A program made the translations under genes and the position numbers. The notes under the pieces were generated by a model. It was given only the letters and a program-made list of their open reading frames with translations. It had not been told where the DNA came from and made no database searches. Of a DNA stretch of 49,463 nucleotides, positions 29,691 through 37,589 are shown piece by piece. Numbering within the stretch: position 1 is the first letter of the stretch; the number at the start of each line of letters is the position of its first letter. The stretch is from contig JAIYBJ010000032.1 in NCBI GenBank assembly GCA_027488575.1, forward strand, positions 76,390-125,852, read 5' to 3'. This DNA comes from Streptomycetaceae bacterium (GTDB lineage Bacteria; Actinomycetota; Actinomycetes; Nanopelagicales; Nanopelagicaceae).

Positions 29691-30407
29691 TTAACTTTTG
29701 CGCAAGTGCTCTGTTAAGCGAGCAGCCGTAGCTACGACAGCTGCTGCATGAACTCGACCAGGTTGTCTTCCTAATCTTTCAATGGGCCCACTAATACTTA
29801 CGGCTGCAATAACTTTTCCATTTGGACCACGCACCGGAGCAGAAACAGAGGCAACACCTGCCTCTCGCTCACCAACGGATTGAGCCCACCCACGACGGCG
29901 ATCAGCTGCTAATTGCGCAGCAGTAAATCGCGCATTTGTTAACCCACGATGAATTTTTTCTGAGTCTTCCCATGCCATCAAAATTTGCGCAGCAGATCCA
30001 GCTTGCATTGTCAGTGCCGAACCAACTGGAACACTGTCTCGTAATCCAGATAAGCGTTCGGCGACTGCAACGCAAATACGTACATCTCCTTGGCGGCGAT
30101 ACAACTGGGCGCTTTCACCAGTGGCATCGCGCAATGCAGCAAGGGCTGGTGCGGCCACTGCAATCAAACGATCTTCTCCAGCAGCACTTGCTAATTCACC
30201 AGAGCGTTTGCCCAAGATAAATCTTCCAGTTAAATCTCGAGAAACTAATCTGTGATGTTCGAGTGCAACCGCCAAGCGGTGAGCAGTTGGACGGGCAATG
30301 CCAGTTGCGGCTACTAACTCAGCTAGAGAGTGCGGTCCTGATTCGAGGGTGGTCAAAATAGCCACGGCTTTGTCTAAAACGCCGACTCCGCTATTATTTG
30401 TATCCAC
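29691..30407 (-). CDS. IclR family regulator of leucine biosynthesis (LtbR/NdgR type)
   Basis: 238 aa with an N-terminal winged helix (AVLTTLESGPHSLAELVAAT-type segment, about 14-75) and the IclR effector domain. It is transcribed away from leuCD across a 49-nt gap, the arrangement of LtbR in Corynebacterium and NdgR in Streptomyces, which control leuCD and other amino-acid genes. GTG start with TAATAT 6 nt upstream on its strand. Its 3' end nearly touches the convergent recX gene (4-nt gap) with no terminator visible. Target and effector are inferred from position. Confidence 0.88.
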   Translation of the reverse strand: MDTNNSGVGVLDKAVAILTTLESGPHSLAELVAATGIARPTAHRLAVALEHHRLVSRDLTGRFILGKRSGELASAAGEDRLIAVAAPALAALRDATGESAQLYRRQGDVRICVAVAERLSGLRDSVPVGSALTMQAGSAAQILMAWEDSEKIHRGLTNARFTAAQLAADRRRGWAQSVGEREAGVASVSAPVRGPNGKVIAAVSISGPIERLGRQPGRVHAAAVVATAARLTEHLRKS

Positions 30408-30413
30408 GATACG

Positions 30414-30419
30414 ATATTA
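30414..30419 (-). promoter_or_regulatory. candidate -10 element of the IclR regulator gene (leaderless)
   Basis: On the minus strand TAATAT is followed by 6 nt and the GTG start. No ribosome site lies between. Confidence 0.45.
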
Positions 30420-30420
30420 G

Positions 30421-30439
30421 CATCTCAATAAATGAGATG
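30421..30439. promoter_or_regulatory. candidate operator between the IclR regulator and leuCD
   Basis: CATCTCA-ATAAA-TGAGATG, a perfect 7-bp inverted repeat with a 5-nt spacer, centred in the 49-nt divergent gap. It is next to the regulator's -10 element and 5 nt before the leuC ribosome site, so a bound protein could affect both genes. Confidence 0.5.
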
Positions 30440-30456
30440 TCTACAAGGAGCCTTGG

Positions 30457-31848
30457 ATGTCTAAGACGTTAGCGGAAAAGATTTGGGACGAGCATATTGT
30501 TCGTCGCGCGGATGGCGAACCAGATCTTTTGTACATCGATCTTCATCTCATTCATGAAGTAACAAGCCCACAAGCATTTGATGGCCTGCGACTTACTAAC
30601 CGAGCCGTTCGCAGACCTGATTTAACAATTGCAACTGAAGATCACAACGTGCCAACACTTAACATTGATAAACCAATCGCAGACCCAGTCTCAAAGCTAC
30701 AAGTAGATACGCTGCGTGCAAATTGTAAAGAGTTTGGTGTTCGCATTCACTCACTGGGTGATGCCGAGCAGGGAATCGTTCACGTAGTTGGACCACAGCT
30801 TGGATTAACTCAACCCGGGATGACAATTGTTTGCGGCGATTCACATACTTCAACGCATGGCGCATTTGGAGCCCTTGCTTTCGGAATCGGCACCAGCGAA
30901 GTTGAACACGTTTTGGCAACGCAGACTCTTCCATTGATTCGTCCAAAGACAATGGCAATCAACGTTGAAGGCACATTAAAGCCAGGAGTGACATCGAAAG
31001 ACATTATTTTGGCGATCATTGCAAAAATTGGTACCGGTGGTGGCCAAGGATATGTATTGGAATATCGTGGATCTGCAATCCGTGCACTATCCATGGAAGC
31101 TCGTATGACCGTGTGCAACATGTCCATCGAAGCCGGAGCTCGCGCAGGGTTAATCGCCCCAGATGAAAAGACATTTGAATACATCAAGGGCAAGCCACAT
31201 GCACCAAAGGATTTTGATGCAGCTGTTGCTTATTGGAGCACGCTATTTAGCGATGCTGACGCCAAGTTTGATGTTGAAATCAATCTTGATGCAAATGAAT
31301 TAGAACCATTTGTTACATGGGGAACAAACCCAGGACAGGGCTTGCCGCTTAATGCTTCGGTTCCAAATCCTGCAGAAATTACTGATGCGGAAGAACGTGG
31401 TGCCGCCGAGCGTGCTCTTACATATATGGGCTTAACGGCAGGAACGCCTCTAAAGAAAATAGCTATTGATACTGTTTTCTTGGGCTCTTGCACAAATGGT
31501 CGTATTGAAGATCTTCGTTCTGCTGCAGAAATTCTCAAGGGAAAGAAAATTTCTTCATCACTTCGCATGCTTGTTGTTCCAGGTTCTGCGCGGGTTCGCT
31601 TACAAGCTGAATCAGAAGGCTTAGACAAAGTCTTTCTTGATGCAGGAGCAGAATGGCGAAGCGCCGGATGTTCTATGTGTCTTGGCATGAATCCGGATCA
31701 ACTAGCTGTTGGCGAGCGAAGTGCATCAACATCAAATCGAAACTTTGAAGGCCGCCAAGGTAAAGGCGGGCGCACCCACTTGGTTAGCCCATTGGTGGCA
31801 GCAGCAACTGCTCTTCGTGGAACTCTTTCATCGCCAGCGGATTTGTAA
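30457..31848 (+). CDS. leuC: 3-isopropylmalate dehydratase large subunit
   Basis: Aconitase-family [4Fe-4S] enzyme that isomerises isopropylmalate in leucine synthesis, working with LeuD. The cluster cysteines are C345 (GSCTNGR), C405 and C408 (CSMC). [20 protein letters not shown] near residue 125 is the family signature. Length 463 aa. Ribosome site AAGGAG at 30445-30450 is 6 nt before the ATG. leuD follows after 12 nt. Confidence 0.98.
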   Translation: MSKTLAEKIWDEHIVRRADGEPDLLYIDLHLIHEVTSPQAFDGLRLTNRAVRRPDLTIATEDHNVPTLNIDKPIADPVSKLQVDTLRANCKEFGVRIHSLGDAEQGIVHVVGPQLGLTQPGMTIVCGDSHTSTHGAFGALAFGIGTSEVEHVLATQTLPLIRPKTMAINVEGTLKPGVTSKDIILAIIAKIGTGGGQGYVLEYRGSAIRALSMEARMTVCNMSIEAGARAGLIAPDEKTFEYIKGKPHAPKDFDAAVAYWSTLFSDADAKFDVEINLDANELEPFVTWGTNPGQGLPLNASVPNPAEITDAEERGAAERALTYMGLTAGTPLKKIAIDTVFLGSCTNGRIEDLRSAAEILKGKKISSSLRMLVVPGSARVRLQAESEGLDKVFLDAGAEWRSAGCSMCLGMNPDQLAVGERSASTSNRNFEGRQGKGGRTHLVSPLVAAATALRGTLSSPADL

Positions 31849-31860
31849 GGAGTAAAGACA

Positions 31861-32460
31861 ATGGAAAAATTCATTAAGCACACAGGAACTGGTGTTCCAC
31901 TTCGCCGCAGCAATGTGGATACAGATCAGATCATTCCAGCCGTCTACCTCAAGCGAGTTACTCGCAGTGGTTTCGAAGATGGCTTGTTCGCGGCATGGCG
32001 CAATGACCCCGACTTTGTTCTTAACCAAGAGGCCTTTAAGAAGGGCACCGTTTTAGTTGCGGGCGCCGATTTTGGAACTGGCTCATCACGTGAACACGCT
32101 GTGTGGGCGCTTCAGAACTATGGTTTTAAAGCGGTTATCTCTTCTCGCTTTGCCGATATTTTCCGAGGTAACTCACTCAAAGGTGGCTTACTGACCATCA
32201 TTGTTTCCCAGGAAGAAGTAGAAGCACTGTGGAGCGCCATTGAAAGCAAACCAGAGACTGCAATTACTGTCGATCTAGAAACACGCACGGTTTCTTATGA
32301 TTCAACAGTTTTGAATTTTGTTATCGATGATTACACCCGCTGGCGCCTAATGGAGGGCCTAGATGACATCGGTTTAACGCTGAAACAAACTGAATCCATC
32401 GATTCTTTCGAAAAAACTCGTGCAGATTACAAACCAAAAACTCTTCCAATTTTGAAATAA
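31861..32460 (+). CDS. leuD: 3-isopropylmalate dehydratase small subunit
   Basis: Swivelling-domain partner of LeuC. The 199 aa include [16 protein letters not shown] (about 19-34) and [17 protein letters not shown] (about 68-84), both conserved. Ribosome site AAGGAGT precedes the start. Second gene of leuCD; a weak AT-rich hairpin follows. Confidence 0.98.
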   Translation: MEKFIKHTGTGVPLRRSNVDTDQIIPAVYLKRVTRSGFEDGLFAAWRNDPDFVLNQEAFKKGTVLVAGADFGTGSSREHAVWALQNYGFKAVISSRFADIFRGNSLKGGLLTIIVSQEEVEALWSAIESKPETAITVDLETRTVSYDSTVLNFVIDDYTRWRLMEGLDDIGLTLKQTESIDSFEKTRADYKPKTLPILK

Positions 32461-32468
32461 ACCTCGAA

Positions 32469-32491
32469 AAGTAAGCATTTTTGGCTTATTT
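32469..32491 (+). terminator. possible weak terminator after leuCD
   Basis: AAGTAAGC and GCTTATTT can form an 8-bp stem (one G-U pair) around a 7-nt loop, starting 9 nt after the leuD stop. GC content is low and no clear T-run follows, so termination is uncertain. Confidence 0.35.
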
Positions 32492-32615
32492 GTTGCACAA
32501 CTGCGTTGAGAATAAAGAACTCTCAACTAAGGCTTTAGAGATTTTTACGCATAAAAAGTGGATTTTTTTAATGTTTAGAGAAAAAATAAAAAAATGCGAC
32601 ACGCCTTATCACCTG

Positions 32616-32645
32616 TTGGACTGACCCCTATTTGGCAGTTAAGTT
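32616..32645 (+). promoter_or_regulatory. candidate promoter of the HU gene
   Basis: TTGGAC at 32616-32621 and TAAGTT at 32640-32645 have 18-nt spacing (17 nt to the overlapping TTAAGT). Transcription would start near 32651, at the edge of the inverted repeat described next. The rest of the 240-nt gap (32461-32699) is AT-rich with A- and T-tracts and no gene. Confidence 0.4.
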
Positions 32646-32687
32646 TTATACGCGTTAAGCAATTGCTTAACTTTTAAGCGTAAAACT
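32642..32687 (+). promoter_or_regulatory. compound inverted repeat upstream of the HU gene
   Basis: The core is an 18-bp perfect palindrome, GTTAAGCAATTGCTTAAC, at 32654-32671. It is nested inside a second pair of arms: AGTTTT and ACGC (32642-32653, with a 2-nt bulge) against GCGTAAAACT (32678-32687). The outer arm ends 2 nt before the ribosome site AAGGGG (32688-32693... at 32690-32693 the G-run). It could be an operator or a leader hairpin. Confidence 0.65.
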
Positions 32688-32699
32688 AAGGGGATTTTA

Positions 32700-33143
32700 A
32701 TGAATAAGGCCCAATTCATTGCCGCGTTGGCCCCACACTTCAACGACAGCAAGAAGGAAGCAGCTCACGCTGTAGACGTTGTTTTTGACACAATCGTTCG
32801 TGCAATGTCACGTGGCGAAGATGTCATGATCAATGATTTTGGAAAGTTTAAGAAAGTTGATCGTAAAGCTCGCATGGGTCGTAACCCATTTACTGGCGAA
32901 ACAATCAAGATCAAGGCTTCAAAGAAGGCTCGCTTCCTTCCTGCAAAGGGACTCAAGGAAGTTATTTCTGGCGAACGCAAACTTGGACCAGCTCCAAAGA
33001 TCGAAGCCAAGGTAGTAGCGAAAGCTGCTCCAAAGAAAGCAGCTAAGAAGTCAGCAAAGAAAGCAGCTCCAAAGAAAAAGGCTAAGAAGACTGCGAAGCG
33101 CGTTGTAAAGAAGAGCGCTAAGAAGGCTACAAAGCGTCGTTAA
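32700..33143 (+). CDS. hup: HU-family nucleoid protein with lysine-rich C-terminal tail (HupB type)
   Basis: DNA-bending nucleoid protein of 147 aa. Residues 1-90 form a standard HU domain (MNKAQFIAALAPHF at the N-terminus; GRNPFTGETIKIKASK, about 60-75, is the DNA-binding arm). Residues 95-147 are an Ala/Lys/Pro-rich histone H1-like tail, the actinobacterial HupB/HupS hallmark. AAGGGG lies about 6 nt before the ATG. Monocistronic: own promoter region and a strong terminator. leuCD upstream is the mycobacterial order. Confidence 0.96.
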   Translation: MNKAQFIAALAPHFNDSKKEAAHAVDVVFDTIVRAMSRGEDVMINDFGKFKKVDRKARMGRNPFTGETIKIKASKKARFLPAKGLKEVISGERKLGPAPKIEAKVVAKAAPKKAAKKSAKKAAPKKKAKKTAKRVVKKSAKKATKRR

Positions 33144-33156
33144 TCCGCTTTTTCAC

Positions 33157-33196
33157 AAAAGCGCGGGCTCACCATTGACGGTGGTCCCGCGCTTTT
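33157..33196 (+). terminator. Rho-independent terminator after the HU gene
   Basis: Stem AAAAGCGCGGG / CCCGCGCTTTT (11 bp) encloses an 18-nt loop that itself contains CACC/GGTG. It starts 14 nt after the stop codon. The A and T flanks make it usable from either strand. Confidence 0.85.
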
Positions 33197-33201
33197 GCTA
33201 T

Positions 33202-33207
33202 TAGATT
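33202..33207 (+). promoter_or_regulatory. candidate -10 element of plsC (leaderless)
   Basis: TAGATT lies 6 nt before the plsC ATG, directly after the HU terminator, so a new transcription unit is expected here. No ribosome site is visible. Confidence 0.5.
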
Positions 33208-33213
33208 GAGCCT

Positions 33214-33990
33214 ATGGAACGCGCGCAGATAACTTACGCACCGCCTACTGGCACACCACTTGGAACTAATCCAACCTTTAGTTTCTGCGCCAAAATTGTT
33301 ATCCCGCTCTTAAATGCAATTACAAAACGCACATGGCAAGGCGCTGAGAACATTCCGAAATCTGGACCCGCAATAATTATCAGTAACCACATGTCATATG
33401 CGGATGTACTTTTTTTCGCTCAGTTCTTATTTAAAAATGGTCGAGCACCACGTTTTATTGGAAAGCGGTCAGTGTTTAACGTTCCAATCATCGGGCGGAT
33501 ACTGCTAGCAGCTGGACAAATCCCAGTTGATCGAGAATCAACGCACGCAAGCAAAGCCTTAGATCATGCAGTTGCAGCGCTTAAGGCCGGACACCTGATT
33601 GGTATTTATCCTGAGGGAACTCTTACTCGTGATGAAAAACTCTGGCCGATGGTTGCAAAAACAGGAGCAGCGCGTCTAGCAATAATTACTCAATTGCCAA
33701 TTGTTCCTGTTGCGGCGTGGGGCATTTCTGATGTTTTACCGCCGTATAGCAAGTCGCCGCGAATCTGGAAGCGCTCGAAGATAACTCTTCGGGCGGGTAA
33801 AGCTATTGATATGTCACCGTGGTTTGGCAAACAAGATGATTCAGCTGCCCTCACTGAAGCAACGGCTTACATTATGAGAGAATTAACGACGATGCTTGAA
33901 GATATCCGGGGCGAGAAAAGGCCCGCACAGATTTTTGATCCACATACATCTAATCTGCCTCGCACTGGCAATTTTAAGAAAAAACGTTAA
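33214..33990 (+). CDS. plsC: 1-acyl-sn-glycerol-3-phosphate acyltransferase family protein
   Basis: Transfers the second acyl chain in phosphatidic acid synthesis. The catalytic HX4D motif is H59-D64 (NHMSYAD) and the substrate motif PEGT is at 133-136 (YPEGTLTRDEKLW). The 258 aa include a hydrophobic patch near the N-terminus consistent with membrane association. It overlaps gpsA by one base, placing two phospholipid enzymes together. Confidence 0.93.
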   Translation: MERAQITYAPPTGTPLGTNPTFSFCAKIVIPLLNAITKRTWQGAENIPKSGPAIIISNHMSYADVLFFAQFLFKNGRAPRFIGKRSVFNVPIIGRILLAAGQIPVDRESTHASKALDHAVAALKAGHLIGIYPEGTLTRDEKLWPMVAKTGAARLAIITQLPIVPVAAWGISDVLPPYSKSPRIWKRSKITLRAGKAIDMSPWFGKQDDSAALTEATAYIMRELTTMLEDIRGEKRPAQIFDPHTSNLPRTGNFKKKR

Positions 33991-34991
33991 TGAAGAAAGT
34001 AACAGTTTTAGGTGCGGGCGCCTGGGGAACAACTATGGCGCAAGTTTTATCTGATGGTGGACACGATGTTCTACTGTGGGGTCGTAATTCGCAACTTGTT
34101 AAAGAGATCAATGAGTCGCACACAAATCAGAAGTATCTACAGAACCATGTTTTGCCGACCCAACTCAAAGCGACAGAAGATATTTCCAAAGCCTTTGCTC
34201 ACTCCTCAATCATCGTTCTGGCAATTCCAGCTCAAAGTTTGCGAGAGGCTCTGATTCAATGGAAGAGTTTTTTTAAGCCAGATTCCCTAATTATCAGCAC
34301 ACTCAAGGGCATCGAACTCTCCTCGGAACTTCGAATGACAGAAGTTATCGTTGATGTTTTAGGCACAGCACATTACGCAATAATCACAGGTCCCAATTTG
34401 GCTGACGAATTGATTCTGCGCCAGCCAGCAGGCGCGGTAGCTGCTGCCCCAACTTTGGAAATCGCAACCGCGGTTCAAGAATTATTCTCAACTCCGTATT
34501 ACCGTGTTTATGCATCGACAGATGTTGTTGGCTGCGAATTAGCAGGTGCAATGAAAAGCATCATCGCACTTGCCGTTGGAATGTCCATTGGTATGGGTTA
34601 CGGTGAAAACACTCAGGCTATGTTGATTACACGAGGCCTTAATGAAGTCGCACGAATTGCCGCAGCCCACGGCGCAGATCCACTTAGCGCTGCTGGCTTG
34701 GCTGGCATGGGAGATCTGGTTGCTAGTTGCGGTTCCGCTCTTTCGCGCAATCGAACATTTGGAGAAGCACTTGGACGCACTGGATCGATGCAGGATGCAA
34801 AAAATCAGGTAGCAAAAACGGTGGAGGGCGTAGCCTCATCTAGTGCTGTTATTGAAATTGCACACAGAGTCGGGGTTGAAGTGCCAGTTATCGAAGCAGT
34901 TGCAGATGTTGTTGCAGGAACAATTACTCCAAAGCAGGCACTTGAGCGACTCATGGCAATTACAACAAAAGCAGAGAACTTTATTCGATGA
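33990..34991 (+). CDS. gpsA: glycerol-3-phosphate dehydrogenase [NAD(P)+]
   Basis: Makes sn-glycerol-3-phosphate from dihydroxyacetone phosphate for phospholipid synthesis. The N-terminal nucleotide-binding loop is G8-A-G10-A-W-G13-T, followed by LLWGRN; the catalytic lysine lies in GAMKSIIALAVGMS and the substrate loop in SCGSALSRNRTFG. Length 333 aa is normal. One-base overlap with plsC and a 4-nt ATGA overlap with ddl: a tight three-gene unit. Confidence 0.97.
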   Translation: MKKVTVLGAGAWGTTMAQVLSDGGHDVLLWGRNSQLVKEINESHTNQKYLQNHVLPTQLKATEDISKAFAHSSIIVLAIPAQSLREALIQWKSFFKPDSLIISTLKGIELSSELRMTEVIVDVLGTAHYAIITGPNLADELILRQPAGAVAAAPTLEIATAVQELFSTPYYRVYASTDVVGCELAGAMKSIIALAVGMSIGMGYGENTQAMLITRGLNEVARIAAAHGADPLSAAGLAGMGDLVASCGSALSRNRTFGEALGRTGSMQDAKNQVAKTVEGVASSSAVIEIAHRVGVEVPVIEAVADVVAGTITPKQALERLMAITTKAENFIR

Positions 34992-36058
34992 GCAAAAAAG
35001 TCATCGCAATTATTTTTGGTGGTCGCTCCAGCGAACATGAAATTTCATGCGTTTCAGCTGGTGGGGTATTGGCAGCACTTGATAAATCCAAGTACGAAGT
35101 TGTCCTCATTGGAATTACACGAAATGGAAAATGGGTTCTTGTATCGCAAGATTTTCCACTAGAGATTCGCGGGGGAGTATTGCCAGAAGTTCCAACAGAC
35201 GCACCGGCCGTCCTTGCTGATGTTCATGGATTAAGCGTTAACAATAAATCACTAAATGTGGATGTGATTTTTCCGCTACTACACGGACCCTATGGTGAAG
35301 ATGGAACAATTCAAGGCTTTTGTGAAATGGCCGATATTGCATACGTCGGCAGCGGTGTACTTGCAAGCGCTGTTGCGATGGATAAATCATTTGCTAAACC
35401 AATTTTTGCATCTAATGACATGGCTGTGGTTCCCGGTTTTGTGGTCAAGAAGAGCGAGTGGAAGTCACACCGTGCAGATTTTGAAACAAAGGTAGCTGAA
35501 CTGCAATTTCCAGTATTCGTAAAACCCGCCCGAGGTGGATCAAGTCGTGGCACAACCAAAGTTAAATCAGCAAAAGATTTTGCCGCAGCCATCGATGAGG
35601 CGCATAGCTTTGACTCGAAAGCACTGGTTGAAAAAGCAATTCATGGACTAGAAGTTGAGTGCGCGGTACTTGAAATTAATGGATCACCTGAAGCCTCAGT
35701 TGTTGGATCAATTTCAATAGATCCAAAGTTCGAGTTTTATGATTTTCAAGCCAAGTATCTAGATGGTGCAACAAAAATTGAGTTACCGGCTCTCGTCCCA
35801 AGTGATGTGGCTGAAGAAATTCGAACACAAGCCATTAAAGCTTTTAAGGCACTTGGTTGCTCAGGTCTTGCTCGTGTGGATTTCTTCTATGCAACTAGTG
35901 GAGAAATTTTCATTAATGAACTCAATACGATGCCTGGTTTCACTGCTACTTCTGTGTTTCCGAAGATGTGGGCTGCGACCGGTAAGAGCTATGAAAGCAT
36001 TATTGAAGAGTTGATAAAAACTGCATTACAACGAACTAATGGTGTTCTAGAAAATTAG
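34988..36058 (+). CDS. ddl: D-alanine--D-alanine ligase
   Basis: ATP-grasp ligase making the D-Ala-D-Ala dipeptide for peptidoglycan. Diagnostic segments: GGRSSEHEISCVSAGGVL (about 10-27), FPLLHGPYGEDGTIQG (about 95-110), VKPARGGSSRGTTKV (ATP loop) and the metal-binding FINELNTMPGFTATS near the C-terminus. Length 356 aa. The stop codon overlaps the stop of the convergent Lrp-type gene (TTAG). Confidence 0.97.
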   Translation: MSKKVIAIIFGGRSSEHEISCVSAGGVLAALDKSKYEVVLIGITRNGKWVLVSQDFPLEIRGGVLPEVPTDAPAVLADVHGLSVNNKSLNVDVIFPLLHGPYGEDGTIQGFCEMADIAYVGSGVLASAVAMDKSFAKPIFASNDMAVVPGFVVKKSEWKSHRADFETKVAELQFPVFVKPARGGSSRGTTKVKSAKDFAAAIDEAHSFDSKALVEKAIHGLEVECAVLEINGSPEASVVGSISIDPKFEFYDFQAKYLDGATKIELPALVPSDVAEEIRTQAIKAFKALGCSGLARVDFFYATSGEIFINELNTMPGFTATSVFPKMWAATGKSYESIIEELIKTALQRTNGVLEN

Positions 36059-36288
36059 TAAGTAACTGGGCAAGTCAGTGTTCTTGTAATGCCAGGAACA
36101 CCCTGAACTTTAGACAAAATCATTCGACCAAAATCTTCCATGCTCGGCGCTTCTGCGCGCATGATTACATCGTAAGGACCAGTTACGCCTTCAGCGAGTG
36201 TTACTCCAGAAATCGCTGACACAGCCGATGCAACGCTAGAAGCTTTTCCAACTTCAGTTTGAATCAAAATGTATGCCTGTACTGACAT
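36055..36288 (-). CDS. stand-alone Lrp/AsnC-type ligand-binding (RAM) domain protein
   Basis: 77 aa, equal to the effector domain of Lrp/AsnC regulators without their DNA-binding part. AYILIQTEVGKASSVASAVS and VTGPYDVIMRAEAPS are the conserved parts. Such proteins assemble into rings and bind amino acids, but their role in actinobacteria is unclear. The gene is often beside thiL and ddl. Strong ribosome site AAAAGGAG on the minus strand (36295-36302). Divergent from thiL, convergent with ddl. Confidence 0.9.
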   Translation of the reverse strand: MSVQAYILIQTEVGKASSVASAVSAISGVTLAEGVTGPYDVIMRAEAPSMEDFGRMILSKVQGVPGITRTLTCPVTY

Positions 36289-36350
36289 GGTCGACTCCTT
36301 TTGCTGTTAAGGGGTCAAGGTATCGCATCTGGTCTCTATCAGGCAATGAG

Positions 36351-36356
36351 TATTCT
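36351..36356 (+). promoter_or_regulatory. candidate -10 element of thiL (leaderless)
   Basis: TATTCT lies 6 nt before the thiL ATG in the 74-nt divergent gap; no ribosome site is seen. Confidence 0.45.
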
Positions 36357-36362
36357 TAAACT

Positions 36363-37289
36363 ATGAAATTCACTGAGGAGCAGGTTATTTCCGAGATCTC
36401 CTCAATCTTTTCACCATCAACTCTGAAAAATCCTCGCGTCGTAGTCGGAATTGGCGATGATGCTGCGGTCGTTGCAACCGATCAGCACTCTGTAATCACG
36501 ACAGATATAGCAATCGAAGATGTTCACTTCAAACGTGAGTGGTCAACGGCTTATCAAATCGGAAGCAAAATTACTGTTGCCAATCTTGCAGATGTTTATG
36601 CAATGGGCGCCGAGCCTCGCTATTTAGTTGTTGCATTAACTCTTACTGGCGATGAAGACATGCAATGGATAAAGGATTTGGCGCAAGGCATCGCAGATAC
36701 TGCCGCTGCATCTGGCTCAGTTGTCGTTGGTGGCGATTTATCTCGCGGAGAAAAAATTATTATTTCAGTAACTGCGATTGGAAGTTCGCGATTACACATC
36801 ACTCGCAGCGGCGCACGAGTTGGCGATTCAGTTTATGTCTCTGCCCTGCCGGGTTGGTCTCGAGCAGGTTTTGAAATTCTTTCTCGCAACTTGCCTGAAT
36901 CACCCGCCTTTGCACACGCACTCTCTCAATTTAAATCCCCGCAACTTGATCCCGTCGTAATGCGAAGCTTTAAGAGCGCGCACTCATTATGCGATGTCAG
37001 CGACTCTTTGATAGTTCAGGCAGAGCAGATGAGTAAAGCTTCATTGGTCACTTTAGAAATTGATACCAAAAAAATTGAAAAGTGTGATGGATTTGCAGAC
37101 CTTGCAGCCGTGGCAGAGACAATTGGGTGTGATGTGTGGGACCTCATTCTTGGAGGCGGAGAAGATCATGTGCTCTTGGCAACGGGAGGTAATCTTCCAG
37201 GAATTTGTATCGGAAGAGTTGTAACCGGCAGAGGCGTAAAGGTTTTAGATATGAAAAAAGCGCCAGATACCTGGCGCCATTTCAATTAA
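36363..37289 (+). CDS. thiL: thiamine-monophosphate kinase
   Basis: Last step of thiamine diphosphate synthesis. The 308 aa start with the family elements VVGIGDDAAVV (about 27-37) and TTDIAIEDVHFKREW (about 45-59), continue with NLADVYAMGAEP and GGDLSRGEKI, and end with LGGGEDHVLLAT. The last codons double as an rpmB terminator on the other strand. Single-gene unit between divergent and convergent neighbours. Confidence 0.96.
   Translation: MKFTEEQVISEISSIFSPSTLKNPRVVVGIGDDAAVVATDQHSVITTDIAIEDVHFKREWSTAYQIGSKITVANLADVYAMGAEPRYLVVALTLTGDEDMQWIKDLAQGIADTAAASGSVVVGGDLSRGEKIIISVTAIGSSRLHITRSGARVGDSVYVSALPGWSRAGFEILSRNLPESPAFAHALSQFKSPQLDPVVMRSFKSAHSLCDVSDSLIVQAEQMSKASLVTLEIDTKKIEKCDGFADLAAVAETIGCDVWDLILGGGEDHVLLATGGNLPGICIGRVVTGRGVKVLDMKKAPDTWRHFN
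37254..37277 (-). terminator. rpmB terminator embedded in the thiL coding sequence
   Basis: Read on the minus strand, GCGCCAG-GTAT-CTGGCGC (7-bp stem, 4-nt loop, 37277 to 37260) is followed by six T (37259-37254), a textbook Rho-independent terminator 24 nt after the rpmB stop. On the plus strand the same bases encode thiL residues near the C-terminus. Confidence 0.8.
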
Positions 37290-37300
37290 TCAATACTTAT

Positions 37301-37486
37301 TTAACGAGTTACTTTTCCAGCCTTAAGGCAAGAAGTACATACGTTCTGACGCTTTGGTGTTCCACCAACAAGAGTACGAACACGTTGAATATTTGGATTC
37401 CAGCGACGACGAGTCTTCACCTGTGAGTGAGAAACGTTGTTACCAAAGCTTGGACCCTTTTTACAGACGTCACATGTTGCAGCCAT
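37301..37486 (-). CDS. rpmB: 50S ribosomal protein L28
   Basis: 61 aa, zinc-binding type with two cysteine pairs, C5/C8 (CDVC) and C50/C53 (CTSC), and the family segments GNNVSHS and [10 protein letters not shown]. Zinc-type L28 implies no dependence on a zinc-free paralogue here. Ribosome site AAGGAG on the minus strand (37494-37499) is 7 nt from the ATG. L28 next to recG/thiL is common in actinobacteria. Confidence 0.97.
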   Translation of the reverse strand: MAATCDVCKKGPSFGNNVSHSQVKTRRRWNPNIQRVRTLVGGTPKRQNVCTSCLKAGKVTR

Positions 37487-37577
37487 TGCTGAACTCCTTC
37501 ATACGTATTTACAGGGCGCAAGATTAGCGCGAGCCCATGCCTAGACGCCAATCCACGCTCAATAACCCTAAACAGTG

Positions 37578-37583
37578 GAGAAT
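37578..37583 (+). promoter_or_regulatory. possible -10 element of recG (leaderless spacing)
   Basis: GAGAAT lies 6 nt before the ATG at 37590. Its first base departs from TANNNT. GGAG at 37577-37580 could alternatively act as a ribosome site for the same ATG. Confidence 0.3.
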
Positions 37584-37589
37584 GTCGCT

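Noticed and set aside
32461-32699. Small RNA or hidden gene in the AT-rich gap before the HU gene
   Set aside because: No open frame with a ribosome site and no stable GC-rich fold apart from the inverted repeat already listed.
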